Below the pieces are notes generated by a model. That model had not been told where the DNA came from and searched no databases. It worked only from the letters and a program-made list of their open reading frames with translations. Below, one piece after another: positions 53,878-64,000 of a stretch of DNA of 64,000 nucleotides; the first letter of the stretch is position 1; each line of letters begins with the position of its first letter. The DNA is from Plumapathes pennacea (lineage: Eukaryota; Cnidaria; Anthozoa; Antipatharia; Myriopathidae), in NCBI GenBank assembly GCA_964036295.1, contig OZ038462.1, positions 6,989,267-7,053,266 on the forward strand. Reading direction: 5' to 3'. A program made the position numbers and the translations under genes.

Positions 53878-55245
53878 TCAACTAGGTCGTTCAGCGGCAC
53901 GTCTCCTAAACGTAGCAGTCTCTTTTTGAACCGGAGAAACCCATCCCTCCCCCACCCCACTGAGGCAAAGTACGTAACAATGTTGAATGTGTGAATGGCG
54001 CATGCTCATACCGCACGCCGCTGGGAAAGACCGGAAGCAATCGTGGACGCAAAATGTCCGGAATTTCTGGCGATGGGTCACATAGTTTGCATTTCTGTAG
54101 CATTCAGAGTGGGCTGCAGGGAATAAATCAATAGATGGGCCCTGCATGCTCATTGAGGGGAATAAATTGCCCATGGTAACCGGCAAAATACATGAGCTTC
54201 TCCCCGGATCATTACTCCTGTAAAAGGACGTGCTCCTTGCACCATTGATCAGCTGTCCTTGTCCATCATGGTACTGAAACGTGCAGCAGGCCGCTGTCCA
54301 CATGTAACGCGGTACATTTACCCGGTACTCTTTCTTCCCGGAATTGGCTCGGTATGTGCGGCTTAGAGTAGACCAGCCTTGATAATCACTAAAGCCTGAT
54401 TCACCAAAGAACCTCGGCTTTCTCCTCCGTAATCTGGGAGATGTCGATGGAATTGTGCCGACTACAATATACATTCGAACATTCTGTGTTGGCGAACGAT
54501 TATGCGACAAGCAATTATTCTGACCCCAGGTAACAAGGTCCTTTTCTCTGGCGTTCCACTGACCGCTATTAAATATTCCGAACTGCGGGACGGCGTTTGT
54601 GTACGTGAAGGTAGATCTGATCCTGGCAGGATCTCCCCTACCGTAGTGTGCCGCCACCAAGTGACCCTTGTGGATTCGCGATGTGATTATAAATGGCGAG
54701 GTGCATGGCTGTCGCAACGGTACCCTCCTATTCGAATGTGCCTTCAACCATTCCACGTCGACAAAGTAGTTTCCAGGCTGTGATTCATAACATATGTTTC
54801 TTGCTAAAGCATCCTCGTAGTCCTGATTTGTTTGTTGAAACTGCTCACTTAGTCTGGAATCGCCGCTAGCACGAAAGTGTCTGCTGCTTGGTGGTCGGTA
54901 ACGAGCCCTTAGTTGTGATCCATTCATTACAGTGGCAGCATACAGGGGGATCTTTGCGTTACAGTCGTACAAAATGGCCACTGTGTTGTCTTCACACAGA
55001 TAAGCCAGGTTTGGTGGACTCCTCGGGTATTTATTGTACCTAAACTGTTCCAGTCCGGAAGGCGCATAGCCGGTCAGTTTGTTGTCTAAACCTGGCTTTG
55101 GTGTACCCGCTATGTCACAAGCTCCCAGAATGTTGCATTCACAGCCTCCAAAACCACTCCACTGACAAGAATTTTGCCCTGATGTATCTTGTAACAAATG
55201 GCCCATAACTACACAGACCAGAACACGGAAAATAATGTTTACCAT
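53878..55245 (-). CDS. ENDOD1-like secreted endonuclease with extended C terminus
   Basis: The open frame begins at a TTG (55272), but the first ATG is 55245-55243, giving 455 aa and a good signal peptide (MVNIIFRVLVCVVMG). Domain order follows the 14779 paralogue: CQWSGFGGCECN, APSGLEQFRYNKYPRSPP, AILYDCNAKIPLYAA, HKGH at about residues 192-195 (DRGH in most of the family; His kept), TNAVPQ at about 216-221, FNSGQW, FFGESGFSDYQG, YMWTAACCTFQ. The paralogues end near FP...C, whereas here C382 is followed by TAC and 73 more residues with no resemblance to the family. The pseudogene copy has TGC-TAA at the corresponding point, so a stop-to-Tyr change is likely. Presumed secreted nuclease; activity uncertain. 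Confidence 0.8.
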   Translation of the reverse strand: MVNIIFRVLVCVVMGHLLQDTSGQNSCQWSGFGGCECNILGACDIAGTPKPGLDNKLTGYAPSGLEQFRYNKYPRSPPNLAYLCEDNTVAILYDCNAKIPLYAATVMNGSQLRARYRPPSSRHFRASGDSRLSEQFQQTNQDYEDALARNICYESQPGNYFVDVEWLKAHSNRRVPLRQPCTSPFIITSRIHKGHLVAAHYGRGDPARIRSTFTYTNAVPQFGIFNSGQWNAREKDLVTWGQNNCLSHNRSPTQNVRMYIVVGTIPSTSPRLRRRKPRFFGESGFSDYQGWSTLSRTYRANSGKKEYRVNVPRYMWTAACCTFQYHDGQGQLINGARSTSFYRSNDPGRSSCILPVTMGNLFPSMSMQGPSIDLFPAAHSECYRNANYVTHRQKFRTFCVHDCFRSFPAACGMSMRHSHIQHCYVLCLSGVGEGWVSPVQKETATFRRRAAERPS

Positions 55246-56304
55246 AGCTGTTACGGATTGGGACGGAAACAAACAGCGTTTCTTTTGGAAGGGAAAGTGT
55301 CAAATGCTACTATGGATCTGAATTTGATTTCGCAAGAGTATTTATGCTAACATCTGAATCACCAAAAGCATTTCCTTGTTTACTTTGAAGTTTCTGCCAA
55401 GAAACTGTCATGCCATGGCCTTAGCGCAGGCCCATATATAGTAGTGCATCACTTAAAAGAAAATGTCGTATGGGCGCGTGTGATATACGCTGAAACCCAT
55501 TTTTCGCGCTGGCGTTCCATTTATCTTGTATTACAGTACAAGACAACCTATAGTGTGCGACGGCCCGGGACGGAGTGCGCTTTTAAGAAATCATGGAGGA
55601 AATGGTATGTACAAACAGTAATGTTCTTTGACCGTAGTCTGTTTCCTCAATGAACTTACAACACATTCTAGGGATTAGATTGCTTGGATTGTACCGGTAT
55701 ATTAAATACATGGGAGAAATTGTTGAGAGAATGCACTAAAAGAACCGCTCACTTTAAAAAACTGTTGTATGGGCACGTGTAACACCCATTTTTTGCGCTG
55801 GCGTTACATATATTTACCAATAAAGTTTTTTTTTTCTTTTTAAATTTGCCAAAGAAAGACTAAAGAAAAGAAGTTGTTCGCTTTCGAGTGAAATTTGACC
55901 GTGCCTCATTCAAAAAGCTTATGTCACCTGGATTTTACCCGATTCGATTAGTTATTGCTTCAGCGTAATGTTGACACAATGAAGACTGAAGAAAAAATGA
56001 TGTCTCTGAATGTTGATATCTTGTGCAAAGTTATTGACTTAAAAAGTTGGTTGATCATGTTTCTAGCTGTACGCATCACAAAAGCCGACATATCTTTCGA
56101 AGGAAAAAAATCAGAGACACCTTTATTTAGCTTTGGTATTGATTCACATATTTGCCAAGTTTCAAGCCAATCAATTAAACTTCACTGAAACGCAAGCCTC
56201 CGGGGGAAACACGTTTCTAAAACGCCGAGAAAAATACATTTGAAGAAACCTGTTTTCATAATTGCCTCAGCTGTCAGCGATCTATCAAGACACCGCAATT
56301 ATCA
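55246..56304. other. 5' flank of the endonuclease gene, no other gene seen
   Basis: It contains the presumed minus-strand promoter. Two related segments (GTATGGGCGCGTGTGATATA near 55470 and GTATGGGCACGTGTAACACC near 55767, both followed by TTTTCGCGCTGGCGTT-like sequence) form a diverged direct repeat. Confidence 0.4.
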
Positions 56305-56672
56305 GGTAGGCCTCGCCCACAAGTATCCGTTTTTCTACGAAAACTCAAACTTTTCTTTGCGGATTAGCCTTCCGTCCACACGTTTCCGGTGAATTTGGTC
56401 ACGAAAACGGAAACTTTTGAAAACGCGCTCCAGAGTGGAAACTTTTGAATACGATGTTTGTCCGTATACGTGTGGACGGGTGAAAACGCAAACATTTCAA
56501 AGCGCCCGCCAGTTTTGTTTTCGTTTGGATGGATAATTTCACTGAAAACGCAAACTTTTGAAAACGATTGTTCATCTGAAAACGATGTCGTGTGGACGCA
56601 ATAATTTTATTCCGTTTTCAGTGAAGCGAAAAGCGTAAACTTTTCAAAACGCATCCGTGTGGACGAGGCCTA
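56305..56672. repeat. MITE with terminal inverted repeats and internal AAAACG repeats
   Basis: TAGGCCTCGCCCACAAGTAT at the left is mirrored by ATCCGTGTGGACGAGGCCTA at the right. Inside, GAAAACG/CGTTTTC motifs recur in both orientations (GAAACTTTTGAAAACG and similar). Confidence 0.85.
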
Positions 56673-57604
56673 AGTCTGACCTAGTAGCGATCTCTGAAAC
56701 CTCAAAAAACCTATGTATATTTTTTAATTTTTTAATTTGCCAAAAAAAGAAAGTTATTGGCTTTCGACTGAAATTTGACCATGCCTCATTCAAAAAGCTT
56801 ATTGTCACTCGGATTTTACCCGATTTGATTATTTTTTGCTTCAGCCTGATGTTGACGCAATGAAGACTGAAAAAAAAAAAAAAAGTCATCTCCGAATTTT
56901 AATACCTTGTCCATATGCAAAGTTATTGACCAGTCAAAAGTTGGTTGATCATGTTTCTAGCTGCGCGCATCACAAAAGCCGACATATCTTTCGAAGAAAA
57001 AAACAAAGCAGCAAGGCAGCTGTAAGCTCGCGATTTGTAAAAGTGACTTTTGCGGGATTAGGGTATTAGCACTGGCTCAAGGTCACATTTTAAAATTGCT
57101 CAATTTTAGTTATGTGGAGTTCGCATCCGTTTCCGTCGGGAGTTCGAGAAATCGAGGTCAAAATTACAGTGTTAACAAGGGAAACAAATTTGGTTTGAAA
57201 TATCGGGAGGTTCTAAAAATCGAGGGTTTGCCAAATCCGGCGGGTTTCTACTGTAGTCTCAGTTTTGAAAAGCCTCTTTTTGCAAGGCGGCAGAGGGTGA
57301 AAATTATTTACTTTAAAACACTGTGGCAATCATACCGTAACGAGACGTCCCAAGCCGGCAAAGAAAACAGGTCCATTTAATTATGTTAAGCTTATCTATG
57401 ACACCTACATATTTATCAGAGGCCATGATACTCCAGCCCTTGGCTGCATCCAAACTAAATACGTGCGTAAAAAAATTAGTATGCCTTTCTTCTTTTGGCT
57501 GAGTTTCAGGTTGAATAGTGAAATGTAATACACTTATTGACACAATTTGCGGTTTCGGTTAATTGTATGAACTTTCGAATTCTTCTTCTAGTTGTGTAAG
57601 CTCT
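56673..57604. other. Intergenic DNA with a duplicated segment
   Basis: 56747-57000 is a diverged direct copy of 55850-56110 (shared CTTTCGA-TGAAATTTGACC, GCTTCAGC-TGATGTTGAC and AAAAGCCGACATATCTTTCG), with the MITE at 56305 between them. A third trace (GATTCACATATTGCCAAGTT) lies near 58392. No conserved frame is seen. Confidence 0.55.
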
Positions 57605-57968
57605 AAGCTCCTGGCGCGCGTCATGTGATATGTGGTGTTGCGTAACTTTGCATGGGAGATGTTGGTCGATCGCGAAATTCGGCCGTTTTACTGGAATATT
57701 AAAGTAGAAACTTTCCTACTTTGTTTCTGTTTGTATTTCCTTGCCGCTGTAGCGATTTCAGCACGATAAAAAAAAAGCGGTTCGTGCTGAAATCGCTACA
57801 GCGGCAAGGAAATACAAACAGAAACAAGGTAAGAAAGTTTCTGCTTTAATATTCCAGTAAAACCCGAATTTTTGCTATCGACCAAAATCTCCCATGCAAA
57901 TCCTTAGTAAATCCGAACGGCATGATTGTTACGCAACACCACATATCACATGACGCGCGCCAGGAGCT
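57605..57968. repeat. Large palindromic element, about 165 bp arms
   Basis: AGCTCCTGGCGCGCGTCATG is mirrored by CATGACGCGCGCCAGGAGCT, and the inner arm TTGCCGCTGTAGCGATTTCA is mirrored by TGAAATCGCTACAGCGGCAA around CGATAAAAAAAAAGCGGTT. The innermost ~70 bp are nearly perfect and the outer parts are diverged. Confidence 0.9.
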
Positions 57969-58645
57969 TGGGGCTACCTGTGATTGTACTTTCTTTTCTT
58001 TTTTTTTACTGGCGAAAATTAAGCAAAGCAAAGGAAATATAATCAAATGATAGAAATTTTCGACAAGCTGGAGTCGCTCCGGGCTGTCAAGGGTTTTAAA
58101 ACTTTGACCTACGCTTGTCAAACAACTGAGAATTTACCAAAACCTCGGTTACAATGGTTCTGAAATGCAGCAGATCGACTGGCAATTCATTTCGCAACAG
58201 CTACGACGACTTGTTGTTTTTAAACTGCGTTGTTACGGCACACCTTGTTACGCGACCTTGATCTTGACCAAATTTGGAAAACTGCAGAGAGAAGGAAGTA
58301 GGGAGTACAGAGTGAATTACAGTAACTCACAATCCCGTGAAGTGGGATTCGCGAGCTAAAATCAAAGACACATTTTAGTAGCTTTGGTATTGATTCACAT
58401 ATTGCCAAGTTTCAAGCCAATCGATTGAAATTCATTTAAACGCAAGCCTCCGAAGGAAACAATTTTCCGCGTTTCTGAAACGCCGAAAACCTGTTTTCAT
58501 ATGATCGCCTCAGCTGTCAGCGATCTGTCAAGACACCGCAATTAATAGGTGGGTTCACACTAGATCACAAGTCTGACTTTGTAGCGACTTAAGACAACTA
58601 ACCATAAAAACATGTAATCAGGACATGAGGGACTTTCTCTCGATT
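57969..58645. other. Intergenic or intronic DNA, no gene seen
   Basis: 58370-58550 resembles 56130-56300 (TTCACATAT-TGCCAAGTTTC, ACGCAAGCCTCCG, TCAGCTGTCAGCGATCT), so this is another member of the local duplicated segment. Confidence 0.45.
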
Positions 58646-58646
58646 A

Positions 58647-58733
58647 GCTATCCTCGTTCCAAGGCTCTTCCCCCACCCCCCCCCCCCCCCCAAACGGGGG
58701 GCGGGGGAGGGAAAAGAGCCTGGGAACGAGGCT
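58647..58733. repeat. Hairpin with C- and G-tracts
   Basis: ATCCTCGTTCCAAGGCTCTT with a C-rich run is mirrored by a G-rich run and AAGAGCCTGGGAACGAGG. The loop is CAAACG. Run lengths may be unreliable. Confidence 0.85.
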
Positions 58734-58877
58734 GGTTATTAGCATCAACCAAAATATATTCATTCCCAGAAAAATTTGTGTAATTACATGTTTCTCTTCT
58801 CCCGCGCATCAGAAAGAATTTAGTACTTTTGCTACATCAGAGACATCTTGTCTAACTGAAATATCTTCTGCTTACAG

Positions 58878-60256
58878 AGCGGGCCTGCGGCACGATTTTT
58901 GGAAAACATAGAGTTACGACAGAAGGTCGATTGCGCTGAGCATAAAACGAAAAGGCAGGAAAAAGAGCTGGAGGCTTTGACGTCACAAGTTGGAATATTG
59001 GATTCAGCACGCCAGTCAAAGAGCTCGGTTCAGGTATAAAGAGACAGTGTCGTTATTTTCTGAGTCGTTGAATTTGCGGACATTTTGTGGACACTGAACT
59101 GGTGACGACGGCTTTCTTTCTATTTGTTCAGTGGTTCATAGAAAGTGTAAACTCCCTTTCTTATTTGCATGCCACTCCCCCTGAAGGGGCGGGAGTTCAC
59201 TTTTCCTCAGTTGAGCCGTGCCCATTCGCTTACAAAAATTATGTCCATTGCTTTGTTGTGGTACAAGGCCCTGCCACTGAGACTAGGAGAATTTGAATTT
59301 GATAAACGCAAAGTTAACATTCGTGATTCACAAAAAGGGTTTCTCGATTTTTTGGAAGAATGCCAGTTGTGATCACTGTAGTAGTAGGCATCCGTGCGCG
59401 ACGTCAGAGTCGGGCGATGCTTACTTTCGCACTGATTTGTTTGTCGGTCACCAGAACAAATGAACCCACAATTCATCTTCTAAAACTACACAGACACTAA
59501 AACACGTTTGTCTGGGCAGATTAGGAAGTGGAGTTCGATTTACTAAGGAACAAATAGCACTTTAGAATCCCAAAGTCCATGAAGCGTTTTCAATCTCACT
59601 GTATGGTTTTTGCAGTGTTGTAAATCCTGAGGTATTTTTTACGAACCCACCTTTATTGCCCTTGACTGATTCCTAATATTTTACATTTTTCGTCAACCCA
59701 AATTCTTTACGACCTTTCGTTGCTTTTGATAGGTTCCGAACATTAACGTCCGACTGTCTAGTGACTCTTAATCTTAATGCTCACGATAGCATAGTGTCTT
59801 CGGCCTCTTTGAATCAACCAGAGAGAGTCTTGCGTCAGATGATGTCTTAGGCCCCGTTTACACTTGAAAACTATTTGGGATACAAAGTTCTCACTTTCGG
59901 TTCCGGATTTGTTTTCTCTCCGGATTTACTAAAAATGACACCGGATTCACAAAACTAGTGTAAACGCTTTCAAGAATCCGGAAACAAATGTTTTGAATCC
60001 GGATAAATTCGCTCTAGTGTAAACAGGGCCTTAAAATGCTTACAAAGATTATGCCAAAGATAATGCGTGGCAAAAATGCATGCTTTGTTTGTTCAGACAG
60101 CGGAGCACGGAATCTTGAGGGAGGAGCAGCTTTTACGACGACTTGCTCTAATAACCAAACTTAGTCTTCGATAGAAGTAGCAAAGTCCCTTTTAACATTC
60201 TGTCTTGTTTTTCTTGTCTGACGAGGATAAAATGCATTGTTTTGATTTTGTGATTT

Positions 60257-60288
<32 letters not shown>

Positions 60289-63200
60289 TTTTTCACAGCT
60301 TTGCTTGAAAAAACATTGGAAATTTGCAGTAGCTTTGTTTGTCTGCTCAATCATTGCAGTTCTGGCAACGTTAGTTGCTGTTTTTGCTTCATCAAGGTAG
60401 GCGGTTTTCACACAAAATTCACAAATAAATAATTTCCTGTTGTGACTTACTAATGATCAGATATATTATTCTTGTCTGTTTTGACCTCATTTAAGCTAAC
60501 GCTCGACAAGTTAGCTGAGTTGTCACGGATTTTTGTTATTATTTAAATATTAAGGTGGCTCTTCTTTCATCTATAGTAGTGAAAAATGATAACCAAGCAA
60601 GAACACAGATTCACAACTTATGTCATGCCGTAGTGTGAATAACTATCTGAACAGAAGTGTGGTCGATCAAACAAGAGGAGCACCCATCGGAGCTGTTCCG
60701 CAAAATATGTGTTCCACACAGCATACTGTGCTGGCAGGCATTTTGTTTTCCTTCACTGCTAACTGAGAAAAATAGCACTCATTTTCGGGCCGCTGGCAAA
60801 ATTAAGTCTTGCATAGCCTGCGAAAATAGACAGATTTTCTGCCTACCGCTTTGTGCGGCAGAAAAATATGTATTCTAAAGCCTGGAAGCAGTACTTTATT
60901 ATTTCCTGCTGAAAAAAATAAGTGATTTTGATCAGTTGCTGGGAGATTTTTCTGGGACTGATCTGCTGGGAAATAGACATTCGGAAATTGCCTTCCTGGG
61001 AATGTGGAACATCTCTGTGTTTGCCAGCAACAGAAAAAAAAAAGCCGAAAAGAACTATTTTTTGGGACAAAATCCATTGCATTTGCACAAGGAAATGTAT
61101 TTTGAGAAATATCCACATTTGGTTCTCTCGAAACAACTCATCGGTTAATAGATTGCAAAGGCAAGGAAAACGTAGCAGTTTACACATTGACAGTCCTGTG
61201 GCCATTACTTTAAACAAAAATTTCCACCGTGTATAGATATGATATGATAATACAATAAAATAAAAATACATTAAAAACACTAAATAATTTAAGCAGTTTC
61301 ATTTTACAAGTTAAAGTTTTCCAGATTTACATCACCAAGAACTCGGCTGAGCTACCTGATTATTTGGCCATTAGCCTCCCCAAGGAATCAGTTATAATGA
61401 AGAGATAGAGACATGCAAGTAGACAGTTTTGTAATGGTCGTGTTCTCCTTACTAACAACAGAAATGCAGTTCCTGCATATTTTCCCTCGGTTGACCCCTC
61501 TAAGAAGAACACACTCACCCTACAGATGCCTTTGGGTGCAGAAGAAGATGGCAAATCCTCTTTTAACTTTGGTAAGAACACTTCAACCAATAATGCCGTG
61601 TTTACACGAGGCAGATTTACCAGGTGAAAGCATTTACTTTACTGCAGTAAACGTACCACGCGCGAGACAGTAGACAATTTACAAAACCTTGGTAAGTGTA
61701 GTTCAGCACAATAGAAAATTTACCCTAGTAAATGCTAATTTACCATCTTGCAGGGCATGGTAAATGAAAATTTACCGCGGTAAATTTTTTTACTGCGGTA
61801 AATGTCTCCCACGTAAACGCGGCATAAGTTGAGCTTCTGGATGGTTAAACCTAGTACGTTGTTGGCTTCAGCTACAACTTACTGGTTAAAGAGGATTTGC
61901 ATGCATCAAATATATTTTAAGGCGAACACACGGTGCATTCAAACAAAATGATCAAAGTGCAGAACAATCAACCCACCCAAAGGTTAGGAACAAAGTCTTC
62001 CTGTGGGAGAAAAGCTAATTATATTTAATAAAAATTGGAAATAGAAGAAAATGAATGGACTTCTCAGGTTTAGAAACAGCACTTATTTCGGTAAATAGTT
62101 AAGTCATTTCGGTTACTGTGCCAAATTGATTGTACAATTGAATAAATGTGCTGACAAAATGCTCACCGTTGAGCTAATATTCCTATATTATTGCAAACTT
62201 CCCCCGCAAGGTGTGCGGTTGGACAGCCGACTTCAGGATTGCCAGAACGTGCACTTGAAGCGGTCTTTTCCAGATCTTGACTACGCGTTGTTTGGGTACG
62301 ACATCATGAAAGGCTACCCATTGGCCACAGGACATGATCCTGGGTTGACGCATCCTATTTTCATGGCGGACTATTCCTCTGGAGGGCAGACGTCTGACTG
62401 TCGCTACAGTGTCCCCACAGGTTTGATTGTTGTGCCAGATGTGTCCTGTGTGACTTCCTTCTCTTCTAAAGTGATACGAAACAGGGTGGAGATGTCCAAG
62501 TCACTTGAAGCAGCAGCAAACGTAGAAGGTGTGTTCTTGTTCTTTTTTTCGTATTTAAAACTACTTGCTTATTCGATCGTGTATTTGAAAGACGTTATCT
62601 TCTCTTTAGGGGGTGGATATGGCGTTAAATTTTCCGCCAGTGCGAGTTACAAAACGTCGGTTGCCCAGATGTCATCGGGTGAATTCCTGTACATCATTTC
62701 CCAGGCACAATGCCGATATTACTACAGCACGTTGGACCTCACCAATCCTCCGCCTTTTCATCCGGGTTTCCTGAACTGGGCCAAGAGATTGGCTGCGCCA
62801 GATGTCACTCCAAATGACGTCATCCAGTTCTTAAAATACTACGGAACACATTTCCTGTCTGAAATGACGTTTGGAGCGCGGTTTGTGAAAAGCCACAAAA
62901 TTAGCCAAAAGAGCTACGAAGAAATCAGAAAAAATAAAATCAGCGTGGAGGCGCAGGCGAGCTACTCGGGAGCGTTCAGTGTCGGGGGAGGATTCTCCTT
63001 GGATTCTGAGCAAAGAAACGCGGCCTCGAAATTTGAGAAGTCAGTGGAAACCAGCACCAGTACCGTGGGAGCCGCTCCACCCAGTGACGGAGACGCCATG
63101 ACCTGGGCCGCCACGGTCCAAGACAACCCTGTGCCAACTCAATACAAACTTTCACAGATCCACAATTTGTTTACTGAACAGTTTACACAGCACCTTGAGT

Positions 63201-64000
63201 CCGCCAGCTTTAACTTCACGGTTGTGCGGGAGAGGCTGCGGGACGCGTCAAGCGTTTACTGCGAAGCTCTGAAAAAAGAAGGAATGGTGGATTCGTGTGA
63301 CGACAGCGTTTATTTGGAGATTTCTTTGGAAGGTGTCTCGACAAAGTCTACAGGTAGTTATTTTCATACTTTTGTAGAGTGTATTAGTCTTGCACGAAAT
63401 TAGCTGAAATGCAGATACTATACATGTAAAACGGTTTTATTGATTCAAGCGGAAAAAAGCGCTCCCTTTTCAAAAAAAATATGGAAATCTTTAAGCTATT
63501 TACCTCTTTGTCGGCATTTTTGACTATTGGCCGGGTACCTTATTAGATCTTTGAAAGGCTTCCCTTCAAGCACTTACTCGATGACAAATCTTACTGACCG
63601 GGGGTGCAAATAAGAACAGCCGTAACGTACGGGTGACTTTTAAGGAAGTATACGGGTTTTTTTGTTTTGTTAACACTAAAATAATGCATAGAAAGATTTT
63701 CAGTATAATACTACTGATTTTCTTGCACGTTTCATATTAACGACGGAACTGAACGACGGAAAGTCAGTTAGCAAATCTTCTTTCCAGAAAGGGGTATTCC
63801 ACTGTTTGCCGGTAAACAGGATTCATGGTAAAATATCCTGTGTCGAATCTTCGGTTATATTTTGAATTTCTGTTCCCCACCTGACTTGCATATCCACAGG
63901 CTAACTAATTTCGACTTGAATCTTGTCTGTTGTATCGATTAGGCCGGGAAAACTCAGAGAGCATAGCTGTGAACTGTTTGTTGGAACAAACTGTTTCAAG
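58878..64000 (+). CDS. Second MACPF-domain membrane protein gene (both ends outside the visible exons)
   Basis: Exons by splice site and phase: 58878-59033, 60299-60396, 61462-61571, 62211-62528, 62610-63353 and, less surely, 63943 to the window end. The first visible exon encodes a charged, coiled-coil-like cytoplasmic segment (ELRQKVDCAEHKTKRQEKEL), absent from the 33026 gene. The second is a transmembrane helix (KFAVALFVCSIIAVLATLVA). The stalk exon ends GKSSFNFG. The MACPF exons carry YYGTHF, then LSEMTFGA, and VEAQASYSG. Introns and phases equal those of the 33026 gene. The candidate last exon continues in frame (RENSESIAVNC) and runs off the edge. The initiator exon was not found. Likely a tandem paralogue; function as for that gene. 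Confidence 0.8.
59849..60034. repeat. MITE in an intron of the second MACPF gene
   Basis: TTAGGCCCCGTTTACACT is mirrored by AGTGTAAACAGGGCCTTAA. The interior contains TCCGGATT-type repeats in both orientations. TTA at both ends would suit a TTA target duplication. Confidence 0.85.
60258..60288. repeat. (GATT)n microsatellite before the transmembrane exon
   Basis: About seven GATT units directly upstream of the polypyrimidine tract and acceptor at 60298. Confidence 0.9.
60397..61461. other. Intron of the second MACPF gene, no gene seen inside
   Basis: ORFs on both strands at 60657-61280 are AT-rich and without recognisable domains. They lie between two well-supported exons. Confidence 0.5.
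61596..61828. repeat. MITE in an intron of the second MACPF gene
   Basis: TAATGCCGTGTTTACACG is mirrored by CACGTAAACGCGGCATAA. The interior contains many TTTACC/GGTAAA motifs in both orientations. Confidence 0.8.
63354..63942. other. Probable last visible intron of the second MACPF gene
   Basis: Donor GTAGTT at 63354; candidate acceptor GATTAG at 63937-63942. No other exon or repeat is seen. Confidence 0.45.

Noticed and set aside
54502-54783. 93 aa plus-strand ORF
   Set aside because: Antisense to the well-supported endonuclease coding region.
60802-61280. 104-145 aa ORFs on both strands
   Set aside because: They lie in an intron between matched MACPF exons and have AT-driven composition.

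Overview
The window looks like nuclear DNA of an anthozoan cnidarian, most likely a stony coral (inference). The visible genes have short exons with GT-AG introns, interspersed with many foldback/MITE elements, a tRNA-derived SINE and simple repeats. There is no bacterial operon structure, rRNA or CRISPR. Recognisable families are MACPF/perforin-type proteins, ENDOD1/NUC1-like secreted endonucleases, a kinase remnant and a Helitron-like fragment.

Layout. (1) 1-11 kb: a probable last exon of a gene entering from the left (1517-1670), hairpin MITEs, then four intronless ORFs (3481, 6065-, 7503, 10367-) for basic, low-complexity proteins of about 220-330 aa that I do not recognise; they may share short C-terminal and RVxF-like motifs. 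(2) 11.3-16 kb: a broken ENDOD1-like endonuclease (11391-12508, minus), a pair of tandem MITEs, and an intact ENDOD1-like gene (14779-15942, minus). (3) 16.3-31.4 kb: three tandem copies of a roughly 4.75 kb segment. Each carries a ~160 bp tandem repeat and one copy of a small two-exon gene. Copy 2 is intact, copy 1 has a nonsense codon and copy 3 has lost most of exon 2. A tRNA-derived SINE sits only in unit 1 and a SINE tail only in unit 2. (4) 33-37.8 kb: a complete six-exon MACPF gene predicted to encode a type II membrane protein with PAN-like C-terminal modules. (5) 41.3-49.8 kb: a large nested inverted repeat. Its inner ~830 bp arms appear identical and hold convergent truncated copies of a cnidarian gene family; its outer arms have diverged. 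A dead kinase is inserted in the left arm and a Helitron-like fragment in the right. (6) 53.9-55.3 kb: a third ENDOD1-like gene with an apparent stop-loss extension. (7) 56-64 kb: more MITEs and a second MACPF gene running off the right edge.

The MACPF proteins and endonucleases would fit defence, venom or extracellular functions, but nothing in the sequence shows that they act together. Between genes the window is dominated by foldback elements of at least ten families. Exon coordinates were derived by reading splice sites and checking reading phase, and for the MACPF genes by comparing the two paralogues. The identity statements are by eye, not computed.
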